This document shows, one piece after another, positions 20,669 through 31,988 of a stretch of 64,000 nt of DNA. Source of the stretch: Areca catechu (lineage: Eukaryota; Streptophyta; Magnoliopsida; Arecales; Arecaceae). Below the pieces are notes generated by a model. The model was not told where the DNA came from. It did not search any database and saw only the letters and a list, made by a program, of their open reading frames with translations. The translations under genes were made by a program, and so were the position numbers. The DNA is taken from positions 49,011,210 to 49,075,209 of the forward strand of contig CM038047.1 in NCBI GenBank assembly GCA_021397845.1, given 5' to 3'. Position 1 is the stretch's first letter. The number at the start of each line of letters is the position of its first letter.

Positions 20669-22039
20669 TGTCTACATGCATTTATATACATAAATGAAAA
20701 TGTAATAAAATTAATTTCAAAGATTGACTCTATTAAATTGATCATATCCAGAGATCGATGCGTTCAGCTAAGTAGCATCAGGTGCTTAAATTTAGACCTT
20801 TTAAATTAGAATTAAACTTAGATATTTGCATGACCTACCTCTAAAACCCACTATCTGAGGTCAATGCGTCGTAGTAAACTATAAATAACACGTATAGTTC
20901 TTCTAAATGAAAACAGAACAAAGTAAAAAAAAAAAATAATAATCTTATTGCTTTTTTGACTCAAAAAAAACACCACACTTCAGAAAAGGCCGAATTCTGC
21001 AAGTCTACTAAAATAATGATCTAGAAAATGTAATTTGATAGACATCTTATAATTATGAACCAGTTTGGTTAATTGGCAGTGTTATTGGATGAATAAACCC
21101 CTCTAATTACACCAATAATTACTGATTCAGAGAAGATGTTCTTATCCAATAGCATGACAGTATTTTTGTGCTTTAGGCTGTGATTACATGATTGAAGTTA
21201 AGAATATACATTCAAGTGGTCCTTTAACCTCATATTCTAACAATAAATTGAAAACTAGCTTTCACAAACACAAAGACAAGCTTGTGTCTGAAAAGTTATA
21301 TTGTTCTAATTTGACAAGTCTCTCCTCGCATCATAACTTACAATATAATGATAATGATCTTTCATGCGCAATGATCTCATGGTAATACTCAAAAACTGAT
21401 GTCACATGTCTTTTCTAGGATTTTCTTCTTCTCCCATGGACGCTACTTTGACAGCTTTAAGTTCTGAAATTTCGATGATCTAATATATCGCCATGTGAAC
21501 CAATCTTGTGACAGCTTCTTATTTTCAAAGATTCTTTCATGTCGATGATGTAATACTAAAACGAGAGGGGAAAAAATCATCTTCGGCCCCTTGGGAATTT
21601 TTGTCTTCTTGCTCTCCATTATAATCTGATTCATTGCTATCTGGTATGGTTTTGCCAGTACGATCTCCACTGTGAGATGATGGCATGTGATGCATAAAAT
21701 CTGGAATTGTTTCCTACAAACTTACTTGATAATTTTATATTGCTCAAGGCCCCGTCAGTTGTGATTTAAGCAATTTTTATTTTTCAATTATATTGGCAAT
21801 AAATTAAAAGATTGAATTATAAACGTCTGTGTATGAGAGAGAGTACGAGTAAGGCAACTGCTTTGCTTTGGTTTCCTGATTAAAACTATGTTTATTGGAA
21901 GCATGTTTGCTGATGTTTGTGTGCAATTGTCTTTCCGTTTTGTATGCAACTGCTTTCACTCTTGATCATGAGCTGCCTTCAACTTCTGTTTTCTTATGCC
22001 AAAAAAAAATGCTTTTGAAGTTTTTAGCTGATAGGTGAG
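20669..22039. other. AT-rich intergenic DNA, no gene recognised
   Basis: Only short frames without recognisable motifs occur. The 75-codon minus-strand frame at 21670-21443 shows no domain. Confidence 0.6.
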
Positions 22040-22499
22040 ATATGGATAGAACGAGAAACTCTAGGTTTAGAGAGAGAAATGCAATGGAATCGAAACTTTC
22101 AAGGGCCTGATGAGGAAGGCTGGATAATAGTCAGAGAACGTTAGAGTAGGAGTGGTTTGCATGAGAGAAGATGGAGCAATCTCTGGCCAGTGTTTTGGAT
22201 GGGATAAGGCCAAAGAAATAGAGGGGGTTATCAAGGGCTGGGAGGGAGACCTTAGTCCTTACAAGGCCGAATGCTATACCTTTGGATAAAGCAGGATCGA
22301 CCTCAGTGAATGCAGAAGAAAGGGTTCGTGGAATGCATTGGATGGCAAAACAAAGCAACGAAATACCATCTAAGGTGATAACTCCTGAGAGGTGTTGGTC
22401 GAGTCTCTTTAAAGAGAGCACCAACAACTAGCGAGTGGAAGTTAAATCTACATTTAATTCCCTATTTGGAAGGTGCTGTCTAAGATCACTGGTAACAGA

Positions 22500-22780
22500 A
22501 AGTCTAAGAATTGGAAGAAATTACAGTTGAACCCAAATGCTTGCTTCTGGTGCGGTGGTACCGGGCACTTTCAAAAGGATTGCAGAGACTTGGTGATTTG
22601 CTATCAATGTGGACGTATTGGTCATTGAAGAAAGACATGTAGGGTCGACCAAAGGAGAATGGAAGAGAGGAAAATCCTGTTTGTCTTAGAAAAGCTAGTG
22701 CCATCAAAAGTTTTTCTGTTTGCGGAAGACAGTCACTGGTAGAGATATCAGGAATTGGCAAATGAAGCCATTATGAATGC
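22500..22780 (+). pseudogene. Zinc-knuckle part of LINE ORF1
   Basis: The plus frame reads a pair of CCHC knuckles: CFWCGGTGHFQKDC (about 22541-22582), then CYQCGRIGH followed by a stop and RKTC (about 22600-22640). Each fits CX2CX4HX4C apart from the stop. This nucleic-acid-binding unit is typical of plant LINE ORF1 proteins. A charged tail (RMEERKILFVLEKL) follows until the sequence meets element F1 at 22781. Confidence 0.8.
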
Positions 22781-23914
22781 TGTGAATTCCAGGCACTGAT
22801 CCCACTGGGTGGGAAATCTGGATCAATGCTTATGCAGTGAAAATAGCGAGGGAGAAATCAAGAATCAATCTTCTTGATTCAAGAACTAGCAATAACCTGT
22901 TCTTGGATTCAATATCATGCAACAAAGGAGATATAGAAAAGAGGTGTACAAGAAAAAGAGATATTATATTCCTTTGGAGAAGAACCTTGTTACAAAACAA
23001 GAACCGGGACAGAGCCTCCTCTCACAAACCTGAGAAGAAGCCCTACCTGCGAACAGTACCTCAATGCAAGTTCTCCTCTCCAATGACCCGTAGAGCACCC
23101 TACGACACCAAGCCCTCCACGTGATATCTTTCTCACGTGTGCCACTCTGCAAGCCCAAGCCATGACCGCACCTCCTCTTATCGGAAAGAGCTCCACCTGC
23201 GGACTACCTCATGCAGGATCCTCTCACGGCCAAGTCCCTCACGTGGAAAGTCCCTCCACGTGTCTCGCCCCAAAAGGGGGCGCTCCAAGATCAGCCCCTT
23301 ACGGGCTTCTCATGACCGTGAGGTGTCTTCACGCTCCAAGCCTTGGTCGACCTCTGTACAAATCAAGAGACCCCAAAGGGGTCGGCCCCTCTTGGACGCT
23401 CCTCCAAGTTCACGCATGCCCCTCTTCTTATAGATTAATGGACGGTGAAATCCTCCTTAAGTTGGGCGTCAACCATCTTGGACTTCTTGGACTTATCTTG
23501 GAATAACAACTTCTTGAATCTGTTAAGACTCAATGACTTTAGGACTTGTCTCGGGCCAATAACAAACTGATTAAGACACCTCCCATGGTTAGAATTCCTA
23601 ATTGGTTATAACCAACCAACTGGCTAACCTCCTAACCAACTTAACAAACTTGGACCCAACCCCATAACGCAAACGGATTATGTTACAATCTCTCAAAAAA
23701 CTCCCCCAACAAATCAATATGAGAAAACTCTCAATCCTGGGTCAAACTCCCTGACCCACATGACTCTGGGGCCCTCCTGGAATACCTCCAGGTCCTCTGG
23801 AACACATCTAGAACAGCTTGGGACTCGCCCCCAAGCTCTAGGGATTACTTCCAGCATCCCTGCCATGGTCTTCCAAGTCTCTCCAAGGTTTGGGAGCACC
23901 ACACAAATCCTACA
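22781..23914 (-). repeat. 3' LTR of F1
   Basis: It aligns with 25213-26354 throughout. Four CACGTG hexamers lie at 23118, 23134, 23240 and 23257. Confidence 0.9.
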
Positions 23915-23926
23915 ATCTCCACCTTA
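23915..23926 (-). other. Polypurine tract of F1
   Basis: On the minus strand TAAGGTGGAGAT lies directly before the LTR start TGTAGGATTTGTG. F2 has the same tract. Confidence 0.75.
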
Positions 23927-25195
23927 GTACCCCCAAGCCTTGGCAAACCTGGCAATGTCCTCCTGCACACACACCACTATAACTACGTATTCTGACAGCT
24001 CCTTGTGCGGACCTCCTTGCCTTTGCCAACACCCTTTAGCTGCTGAGCTCACCTGGAGGCCTTTGGGATGATCGCCTCCACAGCTGAAGATCCTTGCTTG
24101 TATCCTTGGCACCACGATTGTAGCCTTCCTTCTGCCTGGCAGCTATATCAGACTTTTTCTTGGATTTCCCTGGAGAGACCATAGCGAACTTGAGCCGGTA
24201 CTCGCTATAACTGGAGCTATACCTAACACCGTCTCCTCAGAGCCATGCCAATCTCTGCATACTCTGCTCTACTTAGCTAAGTGTACCCCTGGTACTCGTG
24301 CTAGGATATGGCCAGTATCCCTGCACCTCCCGCTCTGAACTCGTATCGAATTCTGCTCTACCCGTGAACCACATCTCCCCGGTGCTCCACCTGAAATGAA
24401 GTCCTACTGATGCCAAAGAAAGAAATCTCGAGGCTAGTTGCTCAACGCTGCCCTACTAAGCTTGCCACTGCATCTCGTACCCAGTCGTTGCCTCCTCAGA
24501 TCCTTCACAACTCATGAACCTTTCTGAGATCATTTCGGATACATTGCCTCTCGCAGGCTCCTCTGAAACCTAGGAGCTCATCCCACTTCTCTAACCTAGT
24601 GACTGAACATAGCAACCATCTCCATAGGCTACTGCATCATGTCCCAGCCTGTCCCTAGGCCAATCCCGGCATACCAAGACACTCCTGGCTGCATGATGTC
24701 CTTGGTGCTCCCTGAGACCTGTCCTAACAGTCTCCCTGAGCTGCCATCTCCATCAGCTCCAGTCTCTGTCCCTAGGCCAATCCCACCATACCAGGATAGT
24801 CCTGACTGCCCGATACCCCAACACTCCCTGAGACTGTCCCCTGTCTTCCTGACCTGCCTCTAGTATCACCTCTGCTATATACTTCGATGAACCTGAGAAA
24901 TCTGGACTTTTCTTTCTTCATCTCTGACAAGCTTTGCATGACCATCTACACCCATCCTACTGTCTCCAAAGTTGACATCTTTTCATCGAAGCCACCTCGC
25001 CTTCCTAGCTGGAACATCAACCCGTGCTCCACAGCATCTGAGACTCATGCTCCACTGCACTCCTGACCTTAAACTGATGTCTTCTTGCTTTGTCCCCGTG
25101 ACTACAATACCAACCTGTGTTTTGTAGTACACCCAGACAGTTGTGCAAACCTAATGCCAATGTCAGACCTCTTCTTCATTGAATCCTCGAACCCC
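23927..25195 (-). other. Non-coding internal domain of F1
   Basis: No gag-pol motif is seen on either strand. Segments of it match the internal domain of F2 in reverse complement, for example GATGGAGATGGCAGCTC and the repeated CCTAGGGACAG motif near 24640-24780. A conserved non-coding interior suggests RNA signals rather than protein. A short duplicated block (CCCTAGGCCAATCCC, twice, about 120 bp apart) lies at 24651 and 24771. Confidence 0.7.
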
Positions 25196-25207
25196 ACTCT
25201 GATACCA
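25196..25207 (-). other. Primer-binding site of F1
   Basis: On the minus strand TGGTATCAGAGT lies five bases inside the LTR end. This is the usual initiator-methionine tRNA type site of plant LTR elements. Confidence 0.8.
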
Positions 25208-25212
25208 ATTCT

Positions 25213-26354
25213 TGTGAATTCCAGGCACAATCCCACTTGGTAGGAGATCCAGATTAGCACCTACACAGCAAAAATAGTGAGGAAGAAATCAAGAACCAAC
25301 CTTCTTGATTCAAGAACCAGCAACAACATGTTCTTAGATTCAGTATCATGCAATAAAGGAGATATAGAAAAGAGATGTACGAAAAAAAGAGAGATTGTAT
25401 TTCTTTAAAGAAGAACTTATTACAAAACAAGAACTGGGACATGGGCCTCCTCTCACAAACCTGAGAAGAAGCCCCACCTACAGACAATATCTTAACGCAG
25501 GTTCTCCTCTCCAAAGACTCGTGGAACACCCCACGGCATCAAGCCCTCCACGTGATATCTCCCTCACATGCGCCTCTCTACAAGCCCAAGCCATGATCGT
25601 GCCTCCTCACCCAGAAGAGCTCCACCTGTGGACTACCTCACATAGGATCCTCTCACGGCCAAGTCCTCCACGCGAAAAGTCCCTCCACGTGGTCTCACCC
25701 CAAAGGGGGGCACTCCAAGATCAACCCCTCACGATCTTCTCATGACCGTGAGGTGTCTTCATGCTCCAAGCCTTGGTCAGCCTCTCTACAAACCGAGAAA
25801 CCCCAAAGAAGTCGGCCCCTTTTGGATGCTCCTCCAAGTTCATGCATGCCCCATCTTCTTATAAAAGAGTGGGTGGTGAAATCCTTCTCAAGTTGGGCAT
25901 CAACCATCTTGAATTTCTTGGACTCATCTTGGGCTAACAACTTCTTGAATCCGTTAAGACTCAATCACATGGGCGATTAAGACTTATCTTGGGCCAATAA
26001 CAAACTAATTAGGACACCTCACATGTTTGGATATCCTAATTGGTTACAACTAACCAACTAACTAACCTCATAACCAACTTAACAAACGTGGACCCAATCC
26101 CATAATCAAAATAGGTTATATTACAATCTCTCAAAAAACTCTCCCCAATAAATCATGTAAAAAAATTCTCAATCCTGGGTCAAGCCCCCTGACCCAACAT
26201 GATTCTGGGACCCTCCTGGAACACCTCCAGGATCTCTGGAATATCCCCAGAACAGCTCAGGACTCGTCTTCAAGCTCCAGGGATTGCCTCCAGCATCCCT
26301 GTCATGATCTTCTAAGTCTCTCCATGACTTGGGAGCACCACACAAAACCCTACA
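25213..26354 (-). repeat. 5' LTR of F1
   Basis: About 1.14 kb with TG...CA ends, directly adjacent to the PBS. Confidence 0.9.
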
Positions 26355-26499
26355 TGAGATTCTCGCCTATGGAAAGCAACGTAGGGATTCCAACAATAGC
26401 TCTGGTTGCTGAATCAATGCTAAGGTTCAAGCTTGCCATTGAATGGAACCTAATTCCTCTTGAAAATTGCCATTTTTTATCATATTTTTCTCTCTCCAT

Positions 26500-26910
26500 A
26501 TATTGCTTCAGCTACTCAAGAAGGAAGAAGAAGACATTACAACTTCTTCTTTTGGATGAGGCCCTGGTCTTTCAATGATGGAGCTTATCTGAATAACTTG
26601 TAGATTAGAGTCTGGCTGAATCTCACTGGTCTTCCTCTGGTGGTGTGGGATATAGAATCCGTTAGGAAGGTAGTGGCATGATTCTATTTGCTGGAGAAAA
26701 TCTCAACAAAGACTCTGTGTAGGCATGATTTATCAGTGTTTGAATTAATGGCCTTGTGTGATAGGTTGGAAGACATTCCTAACTCCATTGACATTACATT
26801 GGGAGATGCTCATTATAGTGTCATGGTGCACATCATCAATGCCTTGGCCCACCCACCTCCTTCAAACATTACTCCACATAATGATTGGAATGAAAAATGG
26901 CATGAAAGAG
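26500..26910 (+). pseudogene. DUF4283-like part of LINE ORF1
   Basis: Plus-strand pieces read RPWSFNDGAYLNNL-stop-IRVWLNLTGLPLVVW, then DIESVRK. This is the pattern (PW-F, a VWVxLxGLPxxxW core) of the DUF4283 domain of plant LINE ORF1 proteins. It continues with TLCRHDLSVFELMALCDR and IDITLGDAHYSVMVHI, the strands that normally follow. One stop replaces a tryptophan-like position. It lies downstream of the zinc knuckles, with element F1 in between. The function is presumed RNA binding in the LINE ribonucleoprotein. Confidence 0.65.
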
Positions 26911-26999
26911 AAGGTAAACATATGGACACACCTTCCTCATCTACTGGGGCTATTAATTATGGATACCCAGGTGGTTTCAAAAACATGCAAAGCTTTGCA

Positions 27000-28500
27000 A
27001 GAGAGTAGAAAAGGTATGTACCATTATCTAGTCATGAGTTATTTTCAAGGCATTTGGAGGAGGTGGATATAAAAGAAGGAGAAGCCAAACAAATATCGAC
27101 AAAGGAAAGAAGGTAATGTTCTTAGAACCTGAGAGATGTTTGAACATGGGGTGACTTCGAAGGGACATGTAGGATCGTCGGCACCAAGAAGATGATTGGT
27201 GCAAGGGAGGTGAAGATCTAGGTCACGAATCTTCATGTCAGAACAGTTCATTTTTATCTAGTGGTCCGTTACAATTTTCAATTCACTTGAAAATATGCAT
27301 GAAGAGGAATTATTATGCCATGGACAAGGGAATTGGCAGAGACCTCATCAGTTGGGATTCACCATGGATGAAACCCATTGGAGGGTTGGAAACAAATAAC
27401 AAAAAGAAGTGGTTTTGACATTTGTTGCTTCTCAGAGGGAGTTGTTTCGCTATAGACCAGAGAGAGGAAAATAGAACATGCCCAGCTAAAGGGGGTGTGG
27501 AGGCTGAACAAGTGAATAATGTTGACCATGTTAACCAACAAGAGGATCCTATAATCATAGAACTTTTAGTGTAGCAACTAAGTACTCTCGTAGCAAAATA
27601 GGGAAGGGTATTCTGGATCTTTCTAAATTGGAAGGAGAGAAAGAAGCGGAGAAAAGCTCCTTGGAAATGGTTCCTATTGAACAACAAATGGAAGCTGTAG
27701 AAGAGGATGGCATGGGCAAGAGGGTATTGAAAGGCTGGGTTAACTCAAGGTATGAGGCTTGTTTGTGTTCAAGAAGAAAGGAGGATTGAGCCCCAATTGA
27801 TTGAAGCTAAAAACATTTAGACTAAAAGCCATTGGCTCAGTGAAAGAAGCAACCTTGTGTTTGGTGATCAAGAGGGGAAGAAGAAGATATCGAAGAAAGT
27901 CAAGAAAAAAGCATGGATTAGCAACTTGATCCTCTTAGACCTCTTAGCTCTCTACCTCACCAAAAATTGCTTGATTGGGGGAGAGCTCGTAGATTCTCAT
28001 TCTCTAAGGATGTAGCAAAAGAAGTGATTCAAACCTTACAACATTTAGAAAAGTCTAAAGCGGGCATGTAGATGGTGTAATCTAGAACTTATGTTGATGG
28101 ATTGCATGGTGATGGGGCATCTGGAACGATGTTAACTTTTTGTTATATGTTTCTAATAGTTGATAATAGCTTCATAGTACTAGAGTATGGTTGGTCATAT
28201 TGGAGTGGAGTACTAGTGTTTAAGGCTTGTGAGGAATGGTGTTATTGGTGTCTATATAGTGTTTCAACATGGCCTACTATGGGGTCTGATAGTATGGATT
28301 AAGGGAGGATGCTCATTGGTTACTTCTATTATAATATAAATATGATTATGAAGGATGTTTCTTTGTTGTCAATTTGGAAGTTACATTATACAGATAAATT
28401 TTGTGTGTAGGGAATGGGCTTGTGTCCACGAAGATCTATTATATTGCTTGTGTCAGTGGAGGACAAGGTTCAGCGGATCGAGGGTATGTATCACTAATAC
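27000..28500 (+). other. LINE linker between ORF1 and endonuclease
   Basis: Charged, low-conservation plus-strand sequence with many stops. Weak continuity with LINE ORF1 C-terminal linkers is seen near 27350-27700 (PWM ... then a Lys/Glu-rich stretch). No other gene is visible. Confidence 0.5.
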
Positions 28501-28504
28501 AAAT

Positions 28505-29190
28505 AGTTTCATGAAATATAAGAGGTATTGGTAAACTAGAGAAAGGAGAGCCATTAGGGATGTAATCATTGAATCAAACTGTGTGATGTAGTACATATTC
28601 AGGAAACCAAAATTACAAAACCTAGTGTAGATTTTCTTAGATCAATAGGAGGAGCGAAGCTTGATGAGTAGGCGAATTTAGATGTAGATGGGGCAGCAGG
28701 TGGAATTATTGTAAGTTGGAACTCCAGAATTTTCATATACAAGCAGACAATTAAGAGTGCATTTCTATGTTAGGAAGTTGTGGTACCCCGCATATACATT
28801 GATGTTTATGGTTCTCCTTAATATATGGGTTGTGTGATAGCAATACATGTGGAGTTTTTTTTAAGGAGCTGAAGATCTAAAAAGAAAAAAATAGGGTCCA
28901 TGGCTTGTGGGAGGTGACTTCAACATCACCAAGGATGGGTCAGATAAGAGGGGAAGCATTCAAAGGACCAGAGATAGTACATCATTTATAGATTTAATTA
29001 TTGTTTTAAAATTGATGGATTTAGTGTTGAAGGGAAGGCTTCACATGGAGCAATAGGAGGTTCAGACTGGTCTTGCAAGACTCGATCATTTCCTTCTCTC
29101 AAATAATTAGGAAGATTTATTTCCAGCCTCTTGTCAACAAGCACTAAGCAGTCGAGCTTCGATCACTTACCAATTTTGCTAGGATATGCT
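28505..29190 (+). pseudogene. LINE APE-type endonuclease
   Basis: Short plus frames read S-stop-NIRGIGKLEKRRAIRD (the SWNIRG start, with the Trp codon changed to a stop), then HIQETKI, the catalytic glutamate block. GGDFNITKDGSDKRG near 28910 is the metal-binding GDFN block. A following region resembles the DRFL and SDHxPI end. These are the successive motifs of the exonuclease/endonuclease/phosphatase fold that nicks target DNA for target-primed reverse transcription. Multiple frame changes disable it. Confidence 0.8.
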
Positions 29191-29749
29191 GAAAGATTTC
29201 ATCATGCAAGGATTTTTCATTTTGAGTCTTAGTGGTTGGATGAACCAGATCTAGATGATGTAGTGCAGGCCAACTAGTGCACTATGAGAGGAAACAATAT
29301 GGTCGAAGGATGGGTAAAGAACTTGAAAAACTTGAGACAAGCTAAAAGGGCTAGGCTAGAGGTAGGAAAGCTGCAAACAGTGAACAAAAGGAAAAACTAT
29401 TGCATGACATTAATATAATTGATCACAAGGAAGAGAAAATGAACTTGATAGAGACAAAATATGAAACTAAAAGTACCGTAAGACACCACTGGATGAATTA
29501 TATAAGGAGGAGATGTTTTGGATGCAAAGGGCAAAAGTTACATGGTTAAAAGAGGGTGACAAAAATATTGAGTATTTTTACAAGTTGCCTCTCGAAGGAA
29601 AGGATGGAACCAAATTGTATCATTAAGATATAATGACAAGGAATTGACCTCATCAAAAGATATTGCATTGAAATTCCATGAGTTCCTTTTGAACTTATTT
29701 AGTAAAGCATCAAAGCTGGTTATCTGCATGAATTAGAACTTAATCTTGG

Positions 29750-30117
29750 AAAAGGAATCCATGGAGCTATCAGACCTAGACTTCATTTTGGATGAAATAA
29801 AGCATATGGTGTTCTGCTTTGAAGGAAATAAAGCCCCAGCCCGTATGGATTCCCATTTTCTTTTTTTCAGAGACATTAGTCAATTGTTGGGAAAGATCTA
29901 CTAGTGCTGTTAGAGGACTTTCATCATGAAAGGTTGGATTTTGATTGACTAAATTATGCTTTTGTTGTACAAATTCCAAAGGAGATAGAGAGTTGTTTAT
30001 TAGGGATTTTAGACCTATTAGTTTGCTCGACAGCTTATATAAAATAATTTCTAAGATATTGACTTTAAGACTCTCAAAGTTCTTACCAGAGTTAGTGGAC
30101 TCGGCTCAGATAGCTTT
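29750..30117 (+). pseudogene. LINE reverse transcriptase, N-terminal part
   Basis: The frame reads LDFILDEIKHMVFCFEGNKAP (the FxGNKAPGPDG motif) and, after a frame change, DFRPISLLDSLYKIISKILT and RLSKFLPELVDSAQIAF. These are diagnostic of plant L1 RT. The coding sequence stops exactly at the left end of element F2 and resumes on the far side with ILGR. Confidence 0.9.
30110..30117. other. Left target-site duplication of F2
   Basis: ATAGCTTT, repeated at 33025-33032. Five bases (GCTTT) would be the usual length; the full match is eight. Confidence 0.75.
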
Positions 30118-30865
30118 TGTAGGATTTTGCATGGTGCTCCTAAGCCTTGGAGAGACTTGGAAGGGCATGGCAGGGATGCTGGAGGCAATCCCTAGAGCTT
30201 GGGAGCATGTCCCAAATAGATTTCTGAAGGTGTTCCAAGGATGCTCTAAGTTTGAGTTTTTTTTCATGTGACTTAGGGAGGAGTTTTTTTAAGAAATTGT
30301 AACATAACCCAATTGGATTATGGGATTGGGTCCAGGTTTGCTTAATTGGTTAGGAGGTTACCCAGTTGGTTGGTTAGTTGGTTGGTTATAACAAATTAGG
30401 AATTTCAACTATGTGAAGTGTCCTAATCATTTGTTATTAGCCCAAGTTCTAACCACCCATGTGATTGTAACCACTAAGAAGTTGTGAGCCCATGTGATTG
30501 TAGTCCAACAAGATCAAGGAGTCCAAGATGCCCAAGAAAATAAGAAGTTCACCACCCCTTGTGCTATAAATAAGAGGGATGTGGCGTGCATTTTGGAGGG
30601 TCTAAGAGAGGCCGACCCTTTGGGGTCCGGTCTAGTGTGGAGTCCATGTGGACTTCTCACGGTCCTGGTCTTGGACCGTGAGGGCTTGAGGATGTCCCTT
30701 AGGGCGTGGACCGTGGGGAGACTCTCTTGGTTTTAGAGAGAGCCACGGTATTGGGATTCAGAGAGGCACATGTGAAAAATATCACGTGGAGGCTTAGTGC
30801 CATGGGATGTTCCACGAAGCTTTGGAGAAGGGATGCACATTGAGATATTCTCTGTGCATGGCGTA
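30118..30865 (+). repeat. Truncated 5' LTR of F2
   Basis: It matches the first ~740 bp of 31989-33024, including a TATA box (CTATAAATAAG at 30564-30574). It then runs into unrelated sequence instead of the LTR tail. Confidence 0.8.
30564..30574 (+). promoter_or_regulatory. TATA box in F2 left LTR
   Basis: CTATAAATAAG about 450 bp into the LTR, with a counterpart (CTATAAATAAT) at 32438-32448 in the right LTR. Confidence 0.6.
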
Positions 30866-31988
30866 CGTGGGTTTTTGGGCGAGTTTGGTTTGAGCTATTG
30901 TTCGAGCCAAAGAGGAGCGGTTTCAGAGCCGTTGGTTTGAAGGTATAAAAGGAGGATTCAAGGAGTGCATCGAGGTAGATGGAGTTGTATGTGGATATGG
31001 TATCCCACATGGATAGAGAAAGGAAAAGCCCAGATTTCTTAAGTTTACTAGAGTATATCAGCAAAGATGATGCTAGGGGTAGCTTAGAGAGACAGGAACA
31101 GTCTTAGGAAGTGCCAGGTATCGGGCAGTCTAGAATGTCCCGGTATGGTGGCATTGGCCTAGGGACAGAGACTGGAGCTGATGGAGATGGCAGCTCAGGA
31201 AGACCGGGGACAGGTCTCAGGGAGCGCCAAGGACATGATGCAGCGGGGAGACAAGCTGGGACATGATGCAGCAGCCAAGTGGAGATGATTGCTAGGTTCA
31301 GTCGTTGGGTTAGCAGAAGAGTTGGATGAGCTCTTGGTTTCGGAGAAGCCTACGGGATTGCAGTATATCCGAAATGGTCTCGGAGAGGTTCGCGGGATGC
31401 GAAGGTCCGAGAAGGCAGCGATTGAGTATGAGGTTCAAGTGCAGGCTCAGTAAGGCAGCATTGAGTAGCTGGCCTCAAAATTTCTTTTTATGGCATCAGT
31501 GGGACTTTAATCTCAGGTGGAGCACCGATGATAGGTGGCTTCATGGGTGGAGTAGGATTCGACACGAGTTCAAAGTGGGAGGTGCAAGGATATTGGCCAG
31601 GTCCTAGTACGAGCGCCAGGGGTACACTTAGCCAGGTGAAGCAGAGTGTACAGAGATTGGCATGGCTCTATGGAGATGGTGTCAGGTAGAGCTCCAGTTA
31701 CAGTGAGTGCCGATTCAGGTTCGCTGTGGTCTCTCCAGGAAAGTCCAAGAAAAAGTCTGATGCAGCTGCCAGACAGAAGAAAGGCTACAATCGTGGTGCA
31801 AGAATATAAGCAAGGATCTTCAGTTATGGAGGCGGTCATCCAAAGACCTCTAAGGACACGCAACAGCTGAGGGTGTTGGCAGAGGCAAGGAGGTCCACAC
31901 AAAAGGCTGTCAGAACATGCAATTATAGCAAGATTGTGCAGGAAGACATTGCCAGGTTTGCCAAGGCTTGGGGCACCAAGGTGGAGAT
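30866..31988 (+). other. Non-coding interior of F2
   Basis: It shares with F1 (reverse complement) the TGATGGAGATGGCAGCTC segment and neighbouring blocks. It ends with the purine tract AAGGTGGAGAT (31978-31988). The open frames of 93 and 171 codons lack any motif and are not conserved in F1. Confidence 0.65.

Larger units (their letters stand above)
22781..26354 (-). mobile_element. Element F1: non-coding LTR retrotransposon
   Basis: LTRs at 22781-23914 and 25213-26354 have clean TG...CA ends (minus strand: TGTAGG...TTCACA). PBS and PPT are both present. The ~1.3-kb internal region has no gag or pol. The total of 3.57 kb lies between typical TRIM and LARD sizes. Flanks AATGC and TGAGA do not match. 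The same family occurs as F2. It would depend on proteins of an autonomous LTR element. Confidence 0.88.

Noticed and set aside
21443..21670. 75-codon minus-strand frame as a small gene
   Set aside because: No motif, no promoter or partner exon seen, and a frame of this size is expected by chance.
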